A stretch of DNA of 46,911 nucleotides from Thermoproteota archaeon (GTDB taxonomy: Archaea > Thermoproteota > Thermoprotei_A > EX4484-217-1 > JAPDJV01), in the NCBI GenBank assembly GCA_029258925.1, contig JAPDJV010000013.1, positions 1-46,911 of the forward strand, read 5' to 3'. How positions within the stretch are numbered: position 1 is the stretch's first letter; each line of letters begins with the position of its first letter. The translations under genes were made by a program, and so were the position numbers. This document shows positions 26,536 through 35,313 of this stretch, piece by piece. A model generated the notes under the pieces. That model worked only from the letters and a program-made list of their open reading frames with translations, did not search any database and was not told where the DNA came from.

Positions 26536-27153
26536 TTGCTTAGGTTCAAGTGCTTGAAGTGTGGGAAATGTTGCAAGATGAGCCCTATATCGCTTCTACC
26601 GCATGAGAAAATCATTTTAGAGAATCTGAGTAAGCGCTTAGGGATAGAGGTCTCATTCAGCTACGACTATTATATTCACGATGCTAGACATAACTATAAC
26701 ATTGTTTTAACGTATCACTTGAACCTCGAAGATGGTAAATGCCCCTTTCTATCGTCAGACAGCAAGTGCTTGCTTCAAAACTATTATAAACCTCTTGTTT
26801 GCCGAGCATTCCCATATATTCCATCCAAGGTGGAGTATGTTTACGATACTAGAATAAAGGTTCTGGGATGTAAGACTAGTTATGCTATATCAACTGCCTG
26901 CACCTATATTTCTAAACTAAAGGATAAGCTTAGCACTAAAATTAAATCACCTTACGAGATCAGGAAGTTCATGTTAGAAGAGTTCAGTGCTGCGGCAGAA
27001 ATGGAGTTGAAGAGAAGACTGGTGTTATCTTACATAAGTTTTCTATGGAAAAGAGGTGCCTTGAATCTGACATTCAGCAATAGTCCTGGCATACCTATTA
27101 ACGCCTTCTCTCTCATCAGAAAATATTTTCCCTACATCCATATCAAATTGTAG
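26536..27153 (+). CDS. YkgJ-type cysteine cluster (zinc/iron-chelating) protein
   Basis: This 205-residue protein begins with the YkgJ motif CLKCGKCC (C6, C9, C12, C13). It continues with the family's second part, DGKCPFL...CLLQ...KPLVCRAFPY. The cluster is thought to hold a metal or Fe-S centre. No enzyme activity is known to me for the family, although it is often near flagellar, methylation or redox genes. It starts with TTG at 26536, with GAGGCGG about 9 nt upstream. It is convergent with the metallo-beta-lactamase-fold gene, with only 7 nt between them. Confidence 0.82.
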   Translation: MLRFKCLKCGKCCKMSPISLLPHEKIILENLSKRLGIEVSFSYDYYIHDARHNYNIVLTYHLNLEDGKCPFLSSDSKCLLQNYYKPLVCRAFPYIPSKVEYVYDTRIKVLGCKTSYAISTACTYISKLKDKLSTKIKSPYEIRKFMLEEFSAAAEMELKRRLVLSYISFLWKRGALNLTFSNSPGIPINAFSLIRKYFPYIHIKL

Positions 27154-27160
27154 GCTGGTA

Positions 27161-27841
27161 TCAATCAATCCACATAGGCTCCTTCTCCAACAACTTCTCC
27201 AGTATCTCTCTTCCCCTATTCACTTTATACCAGTGCCCCATACATAGTATATCGAATTCCATGCTAAGTATTTTCTCAATACTTCTCCTCCAATCCTTCT
27301 CATCAGAGTTCCACTTAGAACACAAGACTCCATCACAATCCCCGCCAAATAAAACTCTGCCACCAGCTACTTCAACTAGTATGCTCATCGAGCCTGCAGT
27401 ATGGCCTGGAGTACGGTATAGTTCGACAATTCCACTTCCAACTCGGAGCTCATAATATTCTTTCTCGAGCGAAATTCCGACAGGACAAGGCTTGAAGGGT
27501 ACTCCTAGCATCTTAGATGCTGTATAATCCTCATTGCCGTGTCTAATGGCCATTGCATCAGGTTCCATCGCTACTATTGTTGAATTAAGGTTGTTGTAGA
27601 AAAAGTAGTCTCCTCCTGCATGATCTGCGTGGGCATGAGTGTTTACTATGTATCTTAGATTCCTCACAGAAATTCCTAGTTCTAAAATGTTTCTCAGAAC
27701 ACCTATAGGATTCATTCCTGAACCAGAATCTATTAGAATAGCTTCATCATTGAATATTACGGCGTAAGAATAGGCGTCGAGTTCGCTAGTCAAAAATGGC
27801 GCAGCAACTAAATACACTCCACTACATATTTTAACGACCAT
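27161..27841 (-). CDS. Metallo-beta-lactamase-fold hydrolase
   Basis: This 226-residue metal hydrolase has the motif THAHADH (residues 69-74 hold the metal ligands), then HGNED, an RTPGHTAGS region and a final GH for the second metal ion. Together these make the two-metal alphabeta/betaalpha fold used by glyoxalase II, RNases and lactonases. Without a substrate domain the reaction cannot be named; a glyoxalase II-like or alkyl-sulfatase-like thioester or phosphodiester hydrolase is possible. It starts with ATG at 27841. It is monocistronic, in the same direction as the AbrB-ACT gene upstream. Confidence 0.85.
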   Translation of the reverse strand: MVVKICSGVYLVAAPFLTSELDAYSYAVIFNDEAILIDSGSGMNPIGVLRNILELGISVRNLRYIVNTHAHADHAGGDYFFYNNLNSTIVAMEPDAMAIRHGNEDYTASKMLGVPFKPCPVGISLEKEYYELRVGSGIVELYRTPGHTAGSMSILVEVAGGRVLFGGDCDGVLCSKWNSDEKDWRRSIEKILSMEFDILCMGHWYKVNRGREILEKLLEKEPMWID

Positions 27842-27895
27842 AAGCCTTTACCTTATTAACTATAGTTATTTATTTTATTTATTTCTCGAATTATT

Positions 27896-28312
27896 CTAGG
27901 CTATTCTACGTAGATGCGTTATTGATACATACTTTACTACTGGAAGTATTGCCAGTTTCTCCCTTAACTTGTCGATTGGAATAGCTAGCTTTGAAATATC
28001 GGCCACTAACGTGCATTCAGCTAGCTCGCCTCTCTTGATAGTCGTACAGTGGGAGGCTATTAAGTCCACATTTAACTCAGCTAGTTCTCCTGTTACTGTT
28101 GCAAGAGCTCCTGGAATATCATGCAGTTTCAACGATATTTCAACTAGTGCAGCCTTGGGTGGTAGTAATGGGGATAGCAGTATTTCCCTCTTCTCGCTGT
28201 CAGCTATTAATATTATGTGCATTCCCTCAACTATTCCGAGGGCTTCTCTCACAACCATGGGAATCGTGATTCTGCCTTTATTATCTACTCGAACAATTTC
28301 AGTTAACTTCAA
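27896..28312 (-). CDS. AbrB-type DNA-binding domain fused to an ACT domain
   Basis: This 138-residue regulator has an N-terminal SpoVT/AbrB swapped-hairpin domain (RVDNKGRITIPMVVREALGI) and a C-terminal ACT ligand-binding domain (about 58-138, including LHDIPGALATVTGELAELNVD). ACT domains bind amino acids or similar small molecules, so a metabolite-responsive transcription factor is likely. It starts with TTG at 28312, with GGTGGTG upstream. A TATA box (AAGTATAATT, 28356-28365, minus strand) gives a leader of about 20 nt. The targets are unknown. Confidence 0.85.
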   Translation of the reverse strand: MKLTEIVRVDNKGRITIPMVVREALGIVEGMHIILIADSEKREILLSPLLPPKAALVEISLKLHDIPGALATVTGELAELNVDLIASHCTTIKRGELAECTLVADISKLAIPIDKLREKLAILPVVKYVSITHLRRIA

Positions 28313-28644
28313 GCCACTACACCACCTTGTAAAAGAATGGTTAATACTGTGGGATAATTATACTTTTAACCCTTTATATTTCTTTCACACAGATAAATTA
28401 ATAGTTCCTTTAAAAAATCAATAACAACAACATTTAATAATTATTACCTTTCTTATAAAATCTGTTTAAATCCCACACACTACCCGCATCCATAACATTA
28501 CAAAAACTATTAAAATGCCTAATTTACATGCAGACCTTGTCAATTCATAGCAGTTATTCCTATTCAGCGAAATAGTTTTGTAGAAAATAAAGAAAAATAT
28601 TCCCTACAGATAGTTAAGTTGTAGCTTAGCCTAGAGGGATTTGA
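28313..28644. other. AT-rich intergenic region between divergent genes
   Basis: This 332-nt gap separates the AbrB-ACT gene (minus) from a metallo-beta-lactamase-fold gene (plus). It contains the AbrB-ACT TATA box at 28356-28365 and AT-rich runs (about 28420-28470). A GAGGGAT ribosome site (28634-28640) stands before the TTG of the next gene. I see no open frame, tRNA or C/D box RNA in it. Confidence 0.5.
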
Positions 28645-29376
28645 TTGAAGAGACCTAGCCGAGTAGAAGTGATAGTTTTAATGGATAGAGATTCTCTCAG
28701 CAATGCATTCATTACAGAATACGCTCTCTCGATACTAATACGTGCTCACTACCAGAAAAAGATTAAGGAAATACTTTTTGATACAGGTATAAGTTGGAGT
28801 AAGGTAGTTTATAATGCTATGAAAATGGGGTATAATATAGGGAAGATAAGAACATTCTTCATAAGTCACTGGCACAGGGATCATGCTGGAGGATTTAAGG
28901 AGAGAATTAGTTTAGGTGGAGAAGATAAATTAAAGGCTTACTCACCCGATGACAAAAGAGCTTTGAGAGAGGTAGCTAAGAAACATAGGAACTTAAATGT
29001 TGTTGTATGTAAGAATAAAACGACGGTAATCCCCGGAATATACTCGACTGGAACAATAGCTTCCTCTAGAGAGCACGCTCTGAAAATAGAGCTCGTAAGT
29101 GGTAAAAAAGTGCTTATAATAGGTTGCGGCCATGCAGGCCTCATGAACATAATAAAGTGGAGCTCCAGTAATAAGGAGATTCTCCACGCAATAATGGGAG
29201 GCTTCCACCTAAAGAATGAAGCTTCTCATAATGTTAGATTAATTCTAAGAAATATTTCAAATAGAGTTGAGAGAGTAATACCACTCCACTGCAGTAACCA
29301 TAAGAGAGTATTCAAAGAAGTATTAAAAGATAAATATACTCCCGGTGGAGTGGGTCTTAAAGTGGTATTCGAATAG
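28645..29376 (+). CDS. Metallo-beta-lactamase-fold protein, dihydropterin phosphate synthase-like
   Basis: This 243-residue protein has the motif SHWHRDHAGG (H75, H77, D79, H80), a late GCGHAGLMNII and MGGFHL, and a terminal IPLHCSN. This is the pattern of the MJ0301-like family, annotated as 7,8-dihydropterin-6-methyl-4-(beta-D-ribofuranosyl)aminobenzene 5'-phosphate synthase, an archaeal enzyme tied to methanopterin-type cofactor chemistry. That function is inherited from the family and is not visible here. It starts with TTG at 28645 after GAGGGAT. It is monocistronic and convergent with the Mrp gene. Confidence 0.8.
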   Translation: MKRPSRVEVIVLMDRDSLSNAFITEYALSILIRAHYQKKIKEILFDTGISWSKVVYNAMKMGYNIGKIRTFFISHWHRDHAGGFKERISLGGEDKLKAYSPDDKRALREVAKKHRNLNVVVCKNKTTVIPGIYSTGTIASSREHALKIELVSGKKVLIIGCGHAGLMNIIKWSSSNKEILHAIMGGFHLKNEASHNVRLILRNISNRVERVIPLHCSNHKRVFKEVLKDKYTPGGVGLKVVFE

Positions 29377-29406
29377 TATTCTTAGTTCTGTCTTCATCCC
29401 TTCTAG

Positions 29407-29456
29407 TCAGACCGTGGTCCGTTCATCACGTTTCAGTACAAATCAGACTATTTCAT
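29407..29456 (-). ncRNA. Partial C/D box sRNA candidate (3)
   Basis: On the minus strand D' CTGA (29433-29436) is followed after 3 nt by a consensus C' GTGATGA (29423-29429), a 12-nt guide (29411-29422), and D CTGA (29407-29410). That is the exact archaeal D'-C'-D geometry. The upstream C box is weak: only ATGAAAT (29450-29456, 13-nt spacer) is present, and no terminal stem is seen. The predicted D target is ACCGUGGUCCGU with the fifth base, U, methylated. It lies in the convergent gap between the pterin-type gene and the Mrp gene. Confidence 0.4.
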
Positions 29457-29535
29457 TCATATTTTATTTAAGCAACTAATAAATTTTCACTAGAATTCCT
29501 AGCCAATAGCTACTGTAGTAGTGTCCACTCTGCGT

Positions 29536-30396
29536 TTAGACTCGTCGATCACTACCTGCCTGCTCAACTACATTAATTAGCTTGTCCACTACTTCAAGTA
29601 TTATTCTTGAAGTATCACAGTTCTCCTTCAACACTATGGGAGTACCTTCATCGCAAGATAATGATGCATATGGGTCGAGAGGGATTTTACCGAGGAGTCT
29701 AAGTCCATATTTTTTAGTAAGTCTTTCTCCCGCTCCCTTTCCAAGCAGATAATAGACTTCGCCACAGTTGGGACACTTAAAGTAGCTCATGTTCTCTACA
29801 ATGCCAATTATTGGTACCTTGAGTTTCTCAGCAAATACTATAGCCTTCTTAACAACGTGCTCAGATACTCCGCTTGGAATGGTGACCATTATAATTCCCG
29901 TTAGAGAGGGAATAAGCTGAGCTATACTTAGAGGTTCATCGCCTGTTCCAGGAGGCAAATCTATTAGAAGGTAGTCTAGCTCACCCCATTCCACTTCAGC
30001 TAGTAATTGTCTTATAACATTAGTTTTCAAGGGGCCACGCCAAATTGTTGGGGCATCCTTTTCTTCTAGTAACATGTCTAGGGAAATGACCTTAACTCCC
30101 ATAGGTCCCTCTACGGGAATTATTCCTTTAGAGCTAATAGCAGGTATTTCATCCACTAAGTTTAACATCTTGGCTACACTAGGACCATGGAAATCTGCAT
30201 CGAAAATAGCCACCCTTTTACCTTTCGAGGCGAGGCCTACTGCTACATTAACTGTAATAAAACTCTTACCTACACCCCCCTTACCGCTCATGACAGGTAT
30301 TTTAAATCTTATTTTACTCATCTTGTCCGCTATCATAGCGTTCATTTCAGCAATAGTTTCTCTCAGTCCTTTTTTAGCAGGAGCGTTTTCTTTCAT
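29536..30396 (-). CDS. Mrp/Nbp35-family Fe-S cluster carrier ATPase
   Basis: This 286-residue cytosolic P-loop ATPase (MinD/ParA superfamily) binds and transfers 4Fe-4S clusters to apo-proteins. The deviant Walker A GKGGVGKS is at 38-45, the FDADFHGPSV switch region follows, and the bridging-cluster cysteines CPNC are near 218-221. The length matches archaeal Mrp/ApbC. It starts with ATG at 30396 after GGGAGAGG. Many Fe-S enzymes encoded in the window (radical-SAM activase, Elp3, ferredoxin fusion) are possible clients. No other Fe-S assembly gene is nearby. Confidence 0.92.
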   Translation of the reverse strand: MKENAPAKKGLRETIAEMNAMIADKMSKIRFKIPVMSGKGGVGKSFITVNVAVGLASKGKRVAIFDADFHGPSVAKMLNLVDEIPAISSKGIIPVEGPMGVKVISLDMLLEEKDAPTIWRGPLKTNVIRQLLAEVEWGELDYLLIDLPPGTGDEPLSIAQLIPSLTGIIMVTIPSGVSEHVVKKAIVFAEKLKVPIIGIVENMSYFKCPNCGEVYYLLGKGAGERLTKKYGLRLLGKIPLDPYASLSCDEGTPIVLKENCDTSRIILEVVDKLINVVEQAGSDRRV

Positions 30397-30472
30397 ACGC
30401 CTCTCCCTAAATATTTTGTTCGAGTAACCAGATTAACCATTTTCGGGGTTAAAAATGTAGCGATAATGTTTT

Positions 30473-32218
30473 TCAAATAACTCCGAGGACTATTCCAACG
30501 ATTATCGGTATACTGGCCAGTATTGGAAGAACCTTGGAGGTTTTCCTGCCGGCTTCCTCCAACGCTTCCATAAGGATCTCTAACCCCCTCGAACCAATTA
30601 CCTGTACCCCCTTTACCTCACCCATAATGTAGAGGGGCCTGCACTTACTCATATTAGAATAGGCTTCTCTAAACAGGCTTTCAACTTCATTCAATATATC
30701 CTCTTCTGAGGTCACGTCTCCTACTGCCAGGTAAGATTTTTCACCCGGCTTCACAGCTGTCTTAGCATGGTTATCCGTTGTCAGGACTTCAACGTGTTTT
30801 ACACCTAGTTTTCTGAGAAGGCCGATTATTTTCTCTCTTAGACCGGGCTTCATATTATTCCCGTCTACCACTATAATAGACAACAATTCCTCTCCCACTC
30901 TCATCAAAATAACTGTCACTCCATTCTCACATATATCGTCATTCTTCGCAAGCCTTCTACTCCTAGCTACGCCCACCTCCACCCACTCTGCTAGTTTCTC
31001 TCTTCTCCCATCTAGCGCTTTTCCTATTATCTCTGTAAGCGTGTCTATATCGCCTTGAGTATAGTTGAATGCGTGTGGCTTTCTATTATGTGCCTCTATT
31101 ACCATGATGTCCTGATACCCCTTCTTCCTCGCAACTTCCAGAAGCCTATGGTTTAATTCGTACGGTAGGTCATCTATTCCATTCTTTATACTTATTGTAA
31201 TTATGGGAACTTTATCTGTTAATATTTGAAGTATCTCATAATCCTGCTTCGAGCAGTGTTTAAAGTATGACACCTTTAAAAGCGTCGGGGAGTCGCTTAA
31301 AGTCTTTATAGTTTTTTCAACTATCCTCTCCACCTCCCTCCTTGAAACAGGGTCTCTCTCATGTCCTCCGGGACCATGAACTAGCACAGCTATGCACTTC
31401 AATTCCCTCTCAACTCTCTCTACCAATACTTTCGGCAACATCGAGCCCCCGATGTTCCTGAATGGACCCGTGTGGAAGCTTGTCTGGATAATGCATGAGA
31501 CCGTATTGTCCCTCTCATCTACTACTCGAACGGCTTTAATCCATCCATCCACGCGTGTCCCAATCCTATGCAAGATTTCCTCGAAAACAGATGGGTCGTT
31601 GGTTAGCCAATTATATGCAAAGCCTTTAAACAATTCTAGCGGTTTCACATCTGAAATACTCGTACCTCTATTAAGCCATAGTGAGAAAAAATAAGTTGCA
31701 ATTCCGAGTAAAGTGGATGAAAATAGGAAAAGCACTATTGTCTTTATACTATAGTTCATGGCGAAGTAGAAATATATGGCGCTAAGGATTACGGGGGTCA
31801 TAGCTAATGTCATTGACTTAACGAAGTTCCATTCAAGTAGAGTACAGAAAAGTAGCATTAAGACGACCGTTGAGACGCCATAGCCTAAACCATACTTCCC
31901 AGACGTGAAACCTAGGGTTCTGAATACTGTTAATACCATGTCTGCTATGGAGGATGTGAAAAATATTAAGCCTATTAGAGTACATATCCTCCTAACCTTA
32001 TTCCCCTTCAACACGTACGTGGCATTCAAAGCAAGCACTGCTGGAAACGTGAAGAGGGTTAATGGGGCAAGTATTGATAGAATGTAGTTTAATGTCAACC
32101 TTAAATCTAAGCAGGATACAGCTAAGAGTGTTATGATGACCAGCAAGTATAGTGTTGCTGGAAATCTTATAGAAGATGAGAATAATCTCCTATAATATCT
32201 TGAAGCTCTTGCTTCCAT
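30473..32218 (-). CDS. DUF2070 family membrane protein
   Basis: This archaeal protein of about 580 residues has roughly seven transmembrane helices in its first 190 residues. A long soluble part follows, with conserved-looking phrases such as SFHTGPFRNIGGS, HGPGGHERDP, VIEAHNRKP and TTDNHAKT. A last hydrophobic helix lies at the C-terminus. The many His/Asp/Asn motifs suggest a metal-dependent hydrolase-like domain, but no activity is known to me. The open frame starts at GTG 32236. ATG 32218 is preferred because GGGGGA lies 5 nt before it; ATG 32230 is an alternative. Confidence 0.82.
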   Translation of the reverse strand: MEARASRYYRRLFSSSIRFPATLYLLVIITLLAVSCLDLRLTLNYILSILAPLTLFTFPAVLALNATYVLKGNKVRRICTLIGLIFFTSSIADMVLTVFRTLGFTSGKYGLGYGVSTVVLMLLFCTLLEWNFVKSMTLAMTPVILSAIYFYFAMNYSIKTIVLFLFSSTLLGIATYFFSLWLNRGTSISDVKPLELFKGFAYNWLTNDPSVFEEILHRIGTRVDGWIKAVRVVDERDNTVSCIIQTSFHTGPFRNIGGSMLPKVLVERVERELKCIAVLVHGPGGHERDPVSRREVERIVEKTIKTLSDSPTLLKVSYFKHCSKQDYEILQILTDKVPIITISIKNGIDDLPYELNHRLLEVARKKGYQDIMVIEAHNRKPHAFNYTQGDIDTLTEIIGKALDGRREKLAEWVEVGVARSRRLAKNDDICENGVTVILMRVGEELLSIIVVDGNNMKPGLREKIIGLLRKLGVKHVEVLTTDNHAKTAVKPGEKSYLAVGDVTSEEDILNEVESLFREAYSNMSKCRPLYIMGEVKGVQVIGSRGLEILMEALEEAGRKTSKVLPILASIPIIVGIVLGVI

Positions 32219-32297
32219 CCATTCCCCCATAACCACTTCAACCTGCGCTAATACTCTACTGGCTATTGCAGTATTGTTAGAAGGGTAATATAAGCTT

Positions 32298-32342
32298 TTG
32301 ACGATGAGCCCTTAGTCTCCTACAATCTTTACTGAGCGTCAA
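32298..32342. repeat. Inverted repeat TTGACG / CGTCAA upstream of DUF2070
   Basis: TTGACG (32298-32303) and CGTCAA (32337-32342) are perfect 6-bp inverted repeats 33 nt apart. They lie upstream of the DUF2070 promoter (TAATATAAGC region near 32287-32297). A CTGA lies just inside the right arm and GATGAG inside the left, which looks superficially like a C/D RNA but lacks C', D' and a proper C box. An operator or a chance palindrome is possible. Confidence 0.25.
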
Positions 32343-32350
32343 TTATTCAC

Positions 32351-33085
32351 TCACATTATTCTTTTAGCAGTAGATATTTGCAGTATTGATTCGACAGGTA
32401 AGTCTATTTTCTCTTTCCAGTCATCCCCTATGGTTACGAGGGTCATTATGCCGCTGATGGAAGCCCTAGCCTTCCTAACAATGTTTATCAAACATCTAAC
32501 AGTTTTCCCGGTTCTAATAATATCGTCTACTATGAGTACCTCATCCTTCTTCTTCAAATGCTTTCTGGGAACGTAGAGTGTAATCACAGTGTTAGGGCTC
32601 CTAATGAAGGAATCCTCGTAGTAGTCCTCTGTACCCGCCTCCATGCTCTTCTTCGCTATGATTATTGGGACTTGAAGTGTTAAACCTATTGTTGTGGCAA
32701 GAGGAATAGCATTTATCTCCGGTGTAAGAATTTTCGTAACCCTCTTGCCTGCGAAAGCCTGGTATGCATGGTGAGATATTAGTTGAAGCATGTATGGGTC
32801 GGAGAGTATATCAGTGATGTTAATGACCCCGTTAGCAGTAATTTCTATCCTATCTTTTATCAACAGTGGTATATCAACGGTATTATTAAGTTTCTCCCAT
32901 ATTTTCTCAGCTTGGTCAAGGCTCGGAATAATGGAACCCTTCACATATCGACATAACACGGTTTCTGGCACACCTGTAATAGCCGAAAGTTCTCTATAGG
33001 AGTAGAGTTTTTTCAGAAGCCTTAATTTTTCTATAACCATTATTCTAAACTTCAGTAATTCTGATTTAGACGAAATCGTTCTCAT
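32351..33085 (-). CDS. HTH-phosphoribosyltransferase regulator, GfcR-like
   Basis: This 244-residue protein has an N-terminal helix-turn-helix (SYRELSAITGVPETVLCRYVKG) and a type I phosphoribosyltransferase domain with the PRPP loop VLIVDDIIRTGKT. The order is that of the archaeal GfcR family, annotated as orotate phosphoribosyltransferase-like transcription regulators. Some bind sugar-metabolism promoters in haloarchaea; others are named PurR-like. The open frame runs to 33181, overlapping the divergent methyltransferase gene. I chose ATG 33085 because GAGGAGAGG lies just upstream of it. It may sense PRPP or nucleotides; targets are unknown. Confidence 0.82.
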   Translation of the reverse strand: MRTISSKSELLKFRIMVIEKLRLLKKLYSYRELSAITGVPETVLCRYVKGSIIPSLDQAEKIWEKLNNTVDIPLLIKDRIEITANGVINITDILSDPYMLQLISHHAYQAFAGKRVTKILTPEINAIPLATTIGLTLQVPIIIAKKSMEAGTEDYYEDSFIRSPNTVITLYVPRKHLKKKDEVLIVDDIIRTGKTVRCLINIVRKARASISGIMTLVTIGDDWKEKIDLPVESILQISTAKRIM

Positions 33086-33170
33086 AAGCCTCTCCTCGCA
33101 GGGATTATATAAAATTTTAATCAAAGGTTTAAAAAAGGTTTTTGCAAATCTCTTATTTGGATGACCCCCA

Positions 33171-33875
33171 TTGAAGAACATTATTGAGCTGAAGAAGAGT
33201 CTGATGGAAACCTATGATGCTATAGTACCAGGGTATGCTAGGAGCAGGAGGAGACCATTCAAGATAATTTCGAAAATCCCCTTAGAGGAGCAGCGTTTAA
33301 TCTGTGACCTCGGCTGCGGCCACGGCATTAATGCTACATTTATTGCTGAAAAAGGATGCGAAGTAGTGTGTATTGATTTATCAACTAGAATGCTAAGTGC
33401 AACCCGTAGGAGAAGTATTAGGAGGGGAGTCTACACTAGAGTAAATGTTATTCAAGCTGACATGGAACACCCTCCATTAAGAGAGAATTCTCTAAACGCA
33501 GCTATAATAATAGCTAGCCTACATCATCTCCCCGTAGAAAACGCTATAACAACTCTAAGAGAGCTAGGCAGATCTCTTAAAAGTAGGGGGCTAGTTCTCA
33601 TAGTGGTCTGGGCTGCACCTCAATTTAGGTTCTTAAAAGCGATTACAATAAACATTCTCAAGAAGATTCTCGGAAGAGTGGACAACGTATGTGATGTACA
33701 CGTATCCTGGAGGAGCAAGGGACGAGTCTATGCAAGATACTATCATTTATATACGCTTAGAAGTCTTAGAGATATTATTGAGAAGGCTGGTTACAGTATT
33801 AGACAGATTGGGGGACTAAAAATAACTTCGAGAATACTCTACGACAACTACTTCGCTCTGGCTGAGAAGAGATGA
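33171..33875 (+). CDS. SAM-dependent methyltransferase, Trm9/ALKBH8-like
   Basis: This 234-residue class I methyltransferase has the SAM motif CDLGCGHG (45-52), the acidic VCIDLS at the end of strand 2, and the phrase SLHHLPVEN...LRELGRSLKSRGLVLIVVWA. The last matches the tRNA methyltransferase Trm9 pattern (HH..., RVLKPGG, VWA). Trm9 makes the methyl ester of 5-carboxymethyluridine at tRNA wobble position 34. The stop overlaps the Elp3 start by ATGA, and Elp3 makes that carboxymethyluridine. The start is TTG at 33171; the nearby ATG at 33161 is out of frame. Function from family and context. Confidence 0.78.
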   Translation: MKNIIELKKSLMETYDAIVPGYARSRRRPFKIISKIPLEEQRLICDLGCGHGINATFIAEKGCEVVCIDLSTRMLSATRRRSIRRGVYTRVNVIQADMEHPPLRENSLNAAIIIASLHHLPVENAITTLRELGRSLKSRGLVLIVVWAAPQFRFLKAITINILKKILGRVDNVCDVHVSWRSKGRVYARYYHLYTLRSLRDIIEKAGYSIRQIGGLKITSRILYDNYFALAEKR

Positions 33876-35299
33876 AGAGAAAGCTTGTGAGAATTCTATC
33901 GGGAGTTACAGTGGTAGCAGTAATGACACATCCGCATCCATGTCCACATGGGAAATGTCTATACTGTCCAGGAGGCCCAGAGCATGGAACTCCGCAGAGC
34001 TATATTGGGAAGGAGCCGGCTTTAATGAGGGCCGTTAGATGTAAATTCGAACCATCCCTCCAAGTATATGAGAGGCTGAAGCAGTACGTGTTTTTAGGAT
34101 TTAAGCCGAGCAAAGTAGAACTCATAGTCATGGGAGGAACATTTCCTTCAACACCTATAGACTATCAGGAATGGTTTATAGCTAAATGTTTAGATGCTTT
34201 AAACAAGTTCCCACTGAAGACCAGTAATAGCTGGATTAGCTTGGAGGATGCCCAGGCAGAAAACGAGGTAGCAGATGTTCGATGCATTGGATTAACTATT
34301 GAGACAAGACCTGACTGGGCATTTGAGAAACAGGTTGATAGAATGCTCCGCCTAGGAGCAACGAGAGTGGAGCTAGGAGTCCAATCAATATATGACGACG
34401 TGTTGGAGAATATTAGGAGAGGGCATAAAGTCGAAGACACCATTAAGGCAACTAGGATATTAAAGGATTCAGGCTTTAAGGTAGCATATCACGTAATGCC
34501 TGGATTACCTGGTAGCGATCCTGATAGGGACTTGGAGATGATGAGAGAAATATTTGAGAACCCTGATTTCAGACCTGACATGTTGAAAATCTATCCAACA
34601 CTGGTAATGAAAGATACTGGACTATATGATATGTGGAAGAGGGGAGAATACGAGGCACTAACCGATCTGGAAGCTGTGGAAATGATTTCGGAGGCCTTCA
34701 GGTACATACCGAAATACGTGAGAGTTATGAGAGTTCAAAGAGATGTCCCGGCACCGCTTATAATAGCTGGGCCTAGGAGGGGTGATCTGAGAGTGCTCGT
34801 TGAGAAGAGAGCCTTAGAGAAGGGAATTACAATAAGAGAAATAAGGTGGAGGGAGGCAGGACTAGCTGCGTGGAAGAGGCTCATGAAAGTAAATCTCAGT
34901 AGAGTTAGAGTAGACATTTTGGAGTATGAGGCAAGCATGGGTACTGAAGTGTTCATATCCGCCGAGGACCCAGAAAACGATCTTATAGTAGGTTTCGTTA
35001 GACTCAGAATTCCCTCAAATAAATCGCATAGACCGGAGGTGGATGAACATACAGCAATAATAAGAGAACTACACGTTTACGGTCCTCAAATACCTATTGG
35101 AGAGAAGTCTGTAGATGGGTTACAACACATTGGATGGGGAACAAGGCTTCTTAGGAAAGCCGAGGAACTAGCTGTAGAGAACTACGACTGTAGGAAAATA
35201 CTAGTTATATCCGGTATAGGTGTAAGAAGTTACTATAGGAGACAAGGTTATTTCAGAGCATCGGGCACACACTATATGATGAAAATTTTAGATAAGTAA
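33872..35299 (+). CDS. elp3: Elp3 tRNA uridine(34) acetyltransferase
   Basis: This 475-residue enzyme joins a radical-SAM domain and a GNAT acetyltransferase domain. It uses acetyl-CoA and SAM to add carboxymethyl to C5 of wobble uridine 34 in tRNA. The cluster ligands are CPHGKCLYC (C24, C29, C32). The C-terminal GNAT part (about 370-475) ends in YYRRQGYFRASGTHYMMKIL. The length matches archaeal Elp3, which works without the other Elongator subunits. The ATG overlaps the stop of the Trm9-like gene (ATGA), so both proteins are probably made together in a single pathway. Confidence 0.95.
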   Translation: MKRKLVRILSGVTVVAVMTHPHPCPHGKCLYCPGGPEHGTPQSYIGKEPALMRAVRCKFEPSLQVYERLKQYVFLGFKPSKVELIVMGGTFPSTPIDYQEWFIAKCLDALNKFPLKTSNSWISLEDAQAENEVADVRCIGLTIETRPDWAFEKQVDRMLRLGATRVELGVQSIYDDVLENIRRGHKVEDTIKATRILKDSGFKVAYHVMPGLPGSDPDRDLEMMREIFENPDFRPDMLKIYPTLVMKDTGLYDMWKRGEYEALTDLEAVEMISEAFRYIPKYVRVMRVQRDVPAPLIIAGPRRGDLRVLVEKRALEKGITIREIRWREAGLAAWKRLMKVNLSRVRVDILEYEASMGTEVFISAEDPENDLIVGFVRLRIPSNKSHRPEVDEHTAIIRELHVYGPQIPIGEKSVDGLQHIGWGTRLLRKAEELAVENYDCRKILVISGIGVRSYYRRQGYFRASGTHYMMKILDK

Positions 35300-35313
35300 C
35301 ATGAAACGATCCG

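Noticed and set aside
32298-32342. GATGAG...CTGA inside a perfect 6-bp stem as a C/D RNA
   Set aside because: The C box lacks the R-U start and there is no room or sequence for D' and C'; kept only as an inverted repeat.
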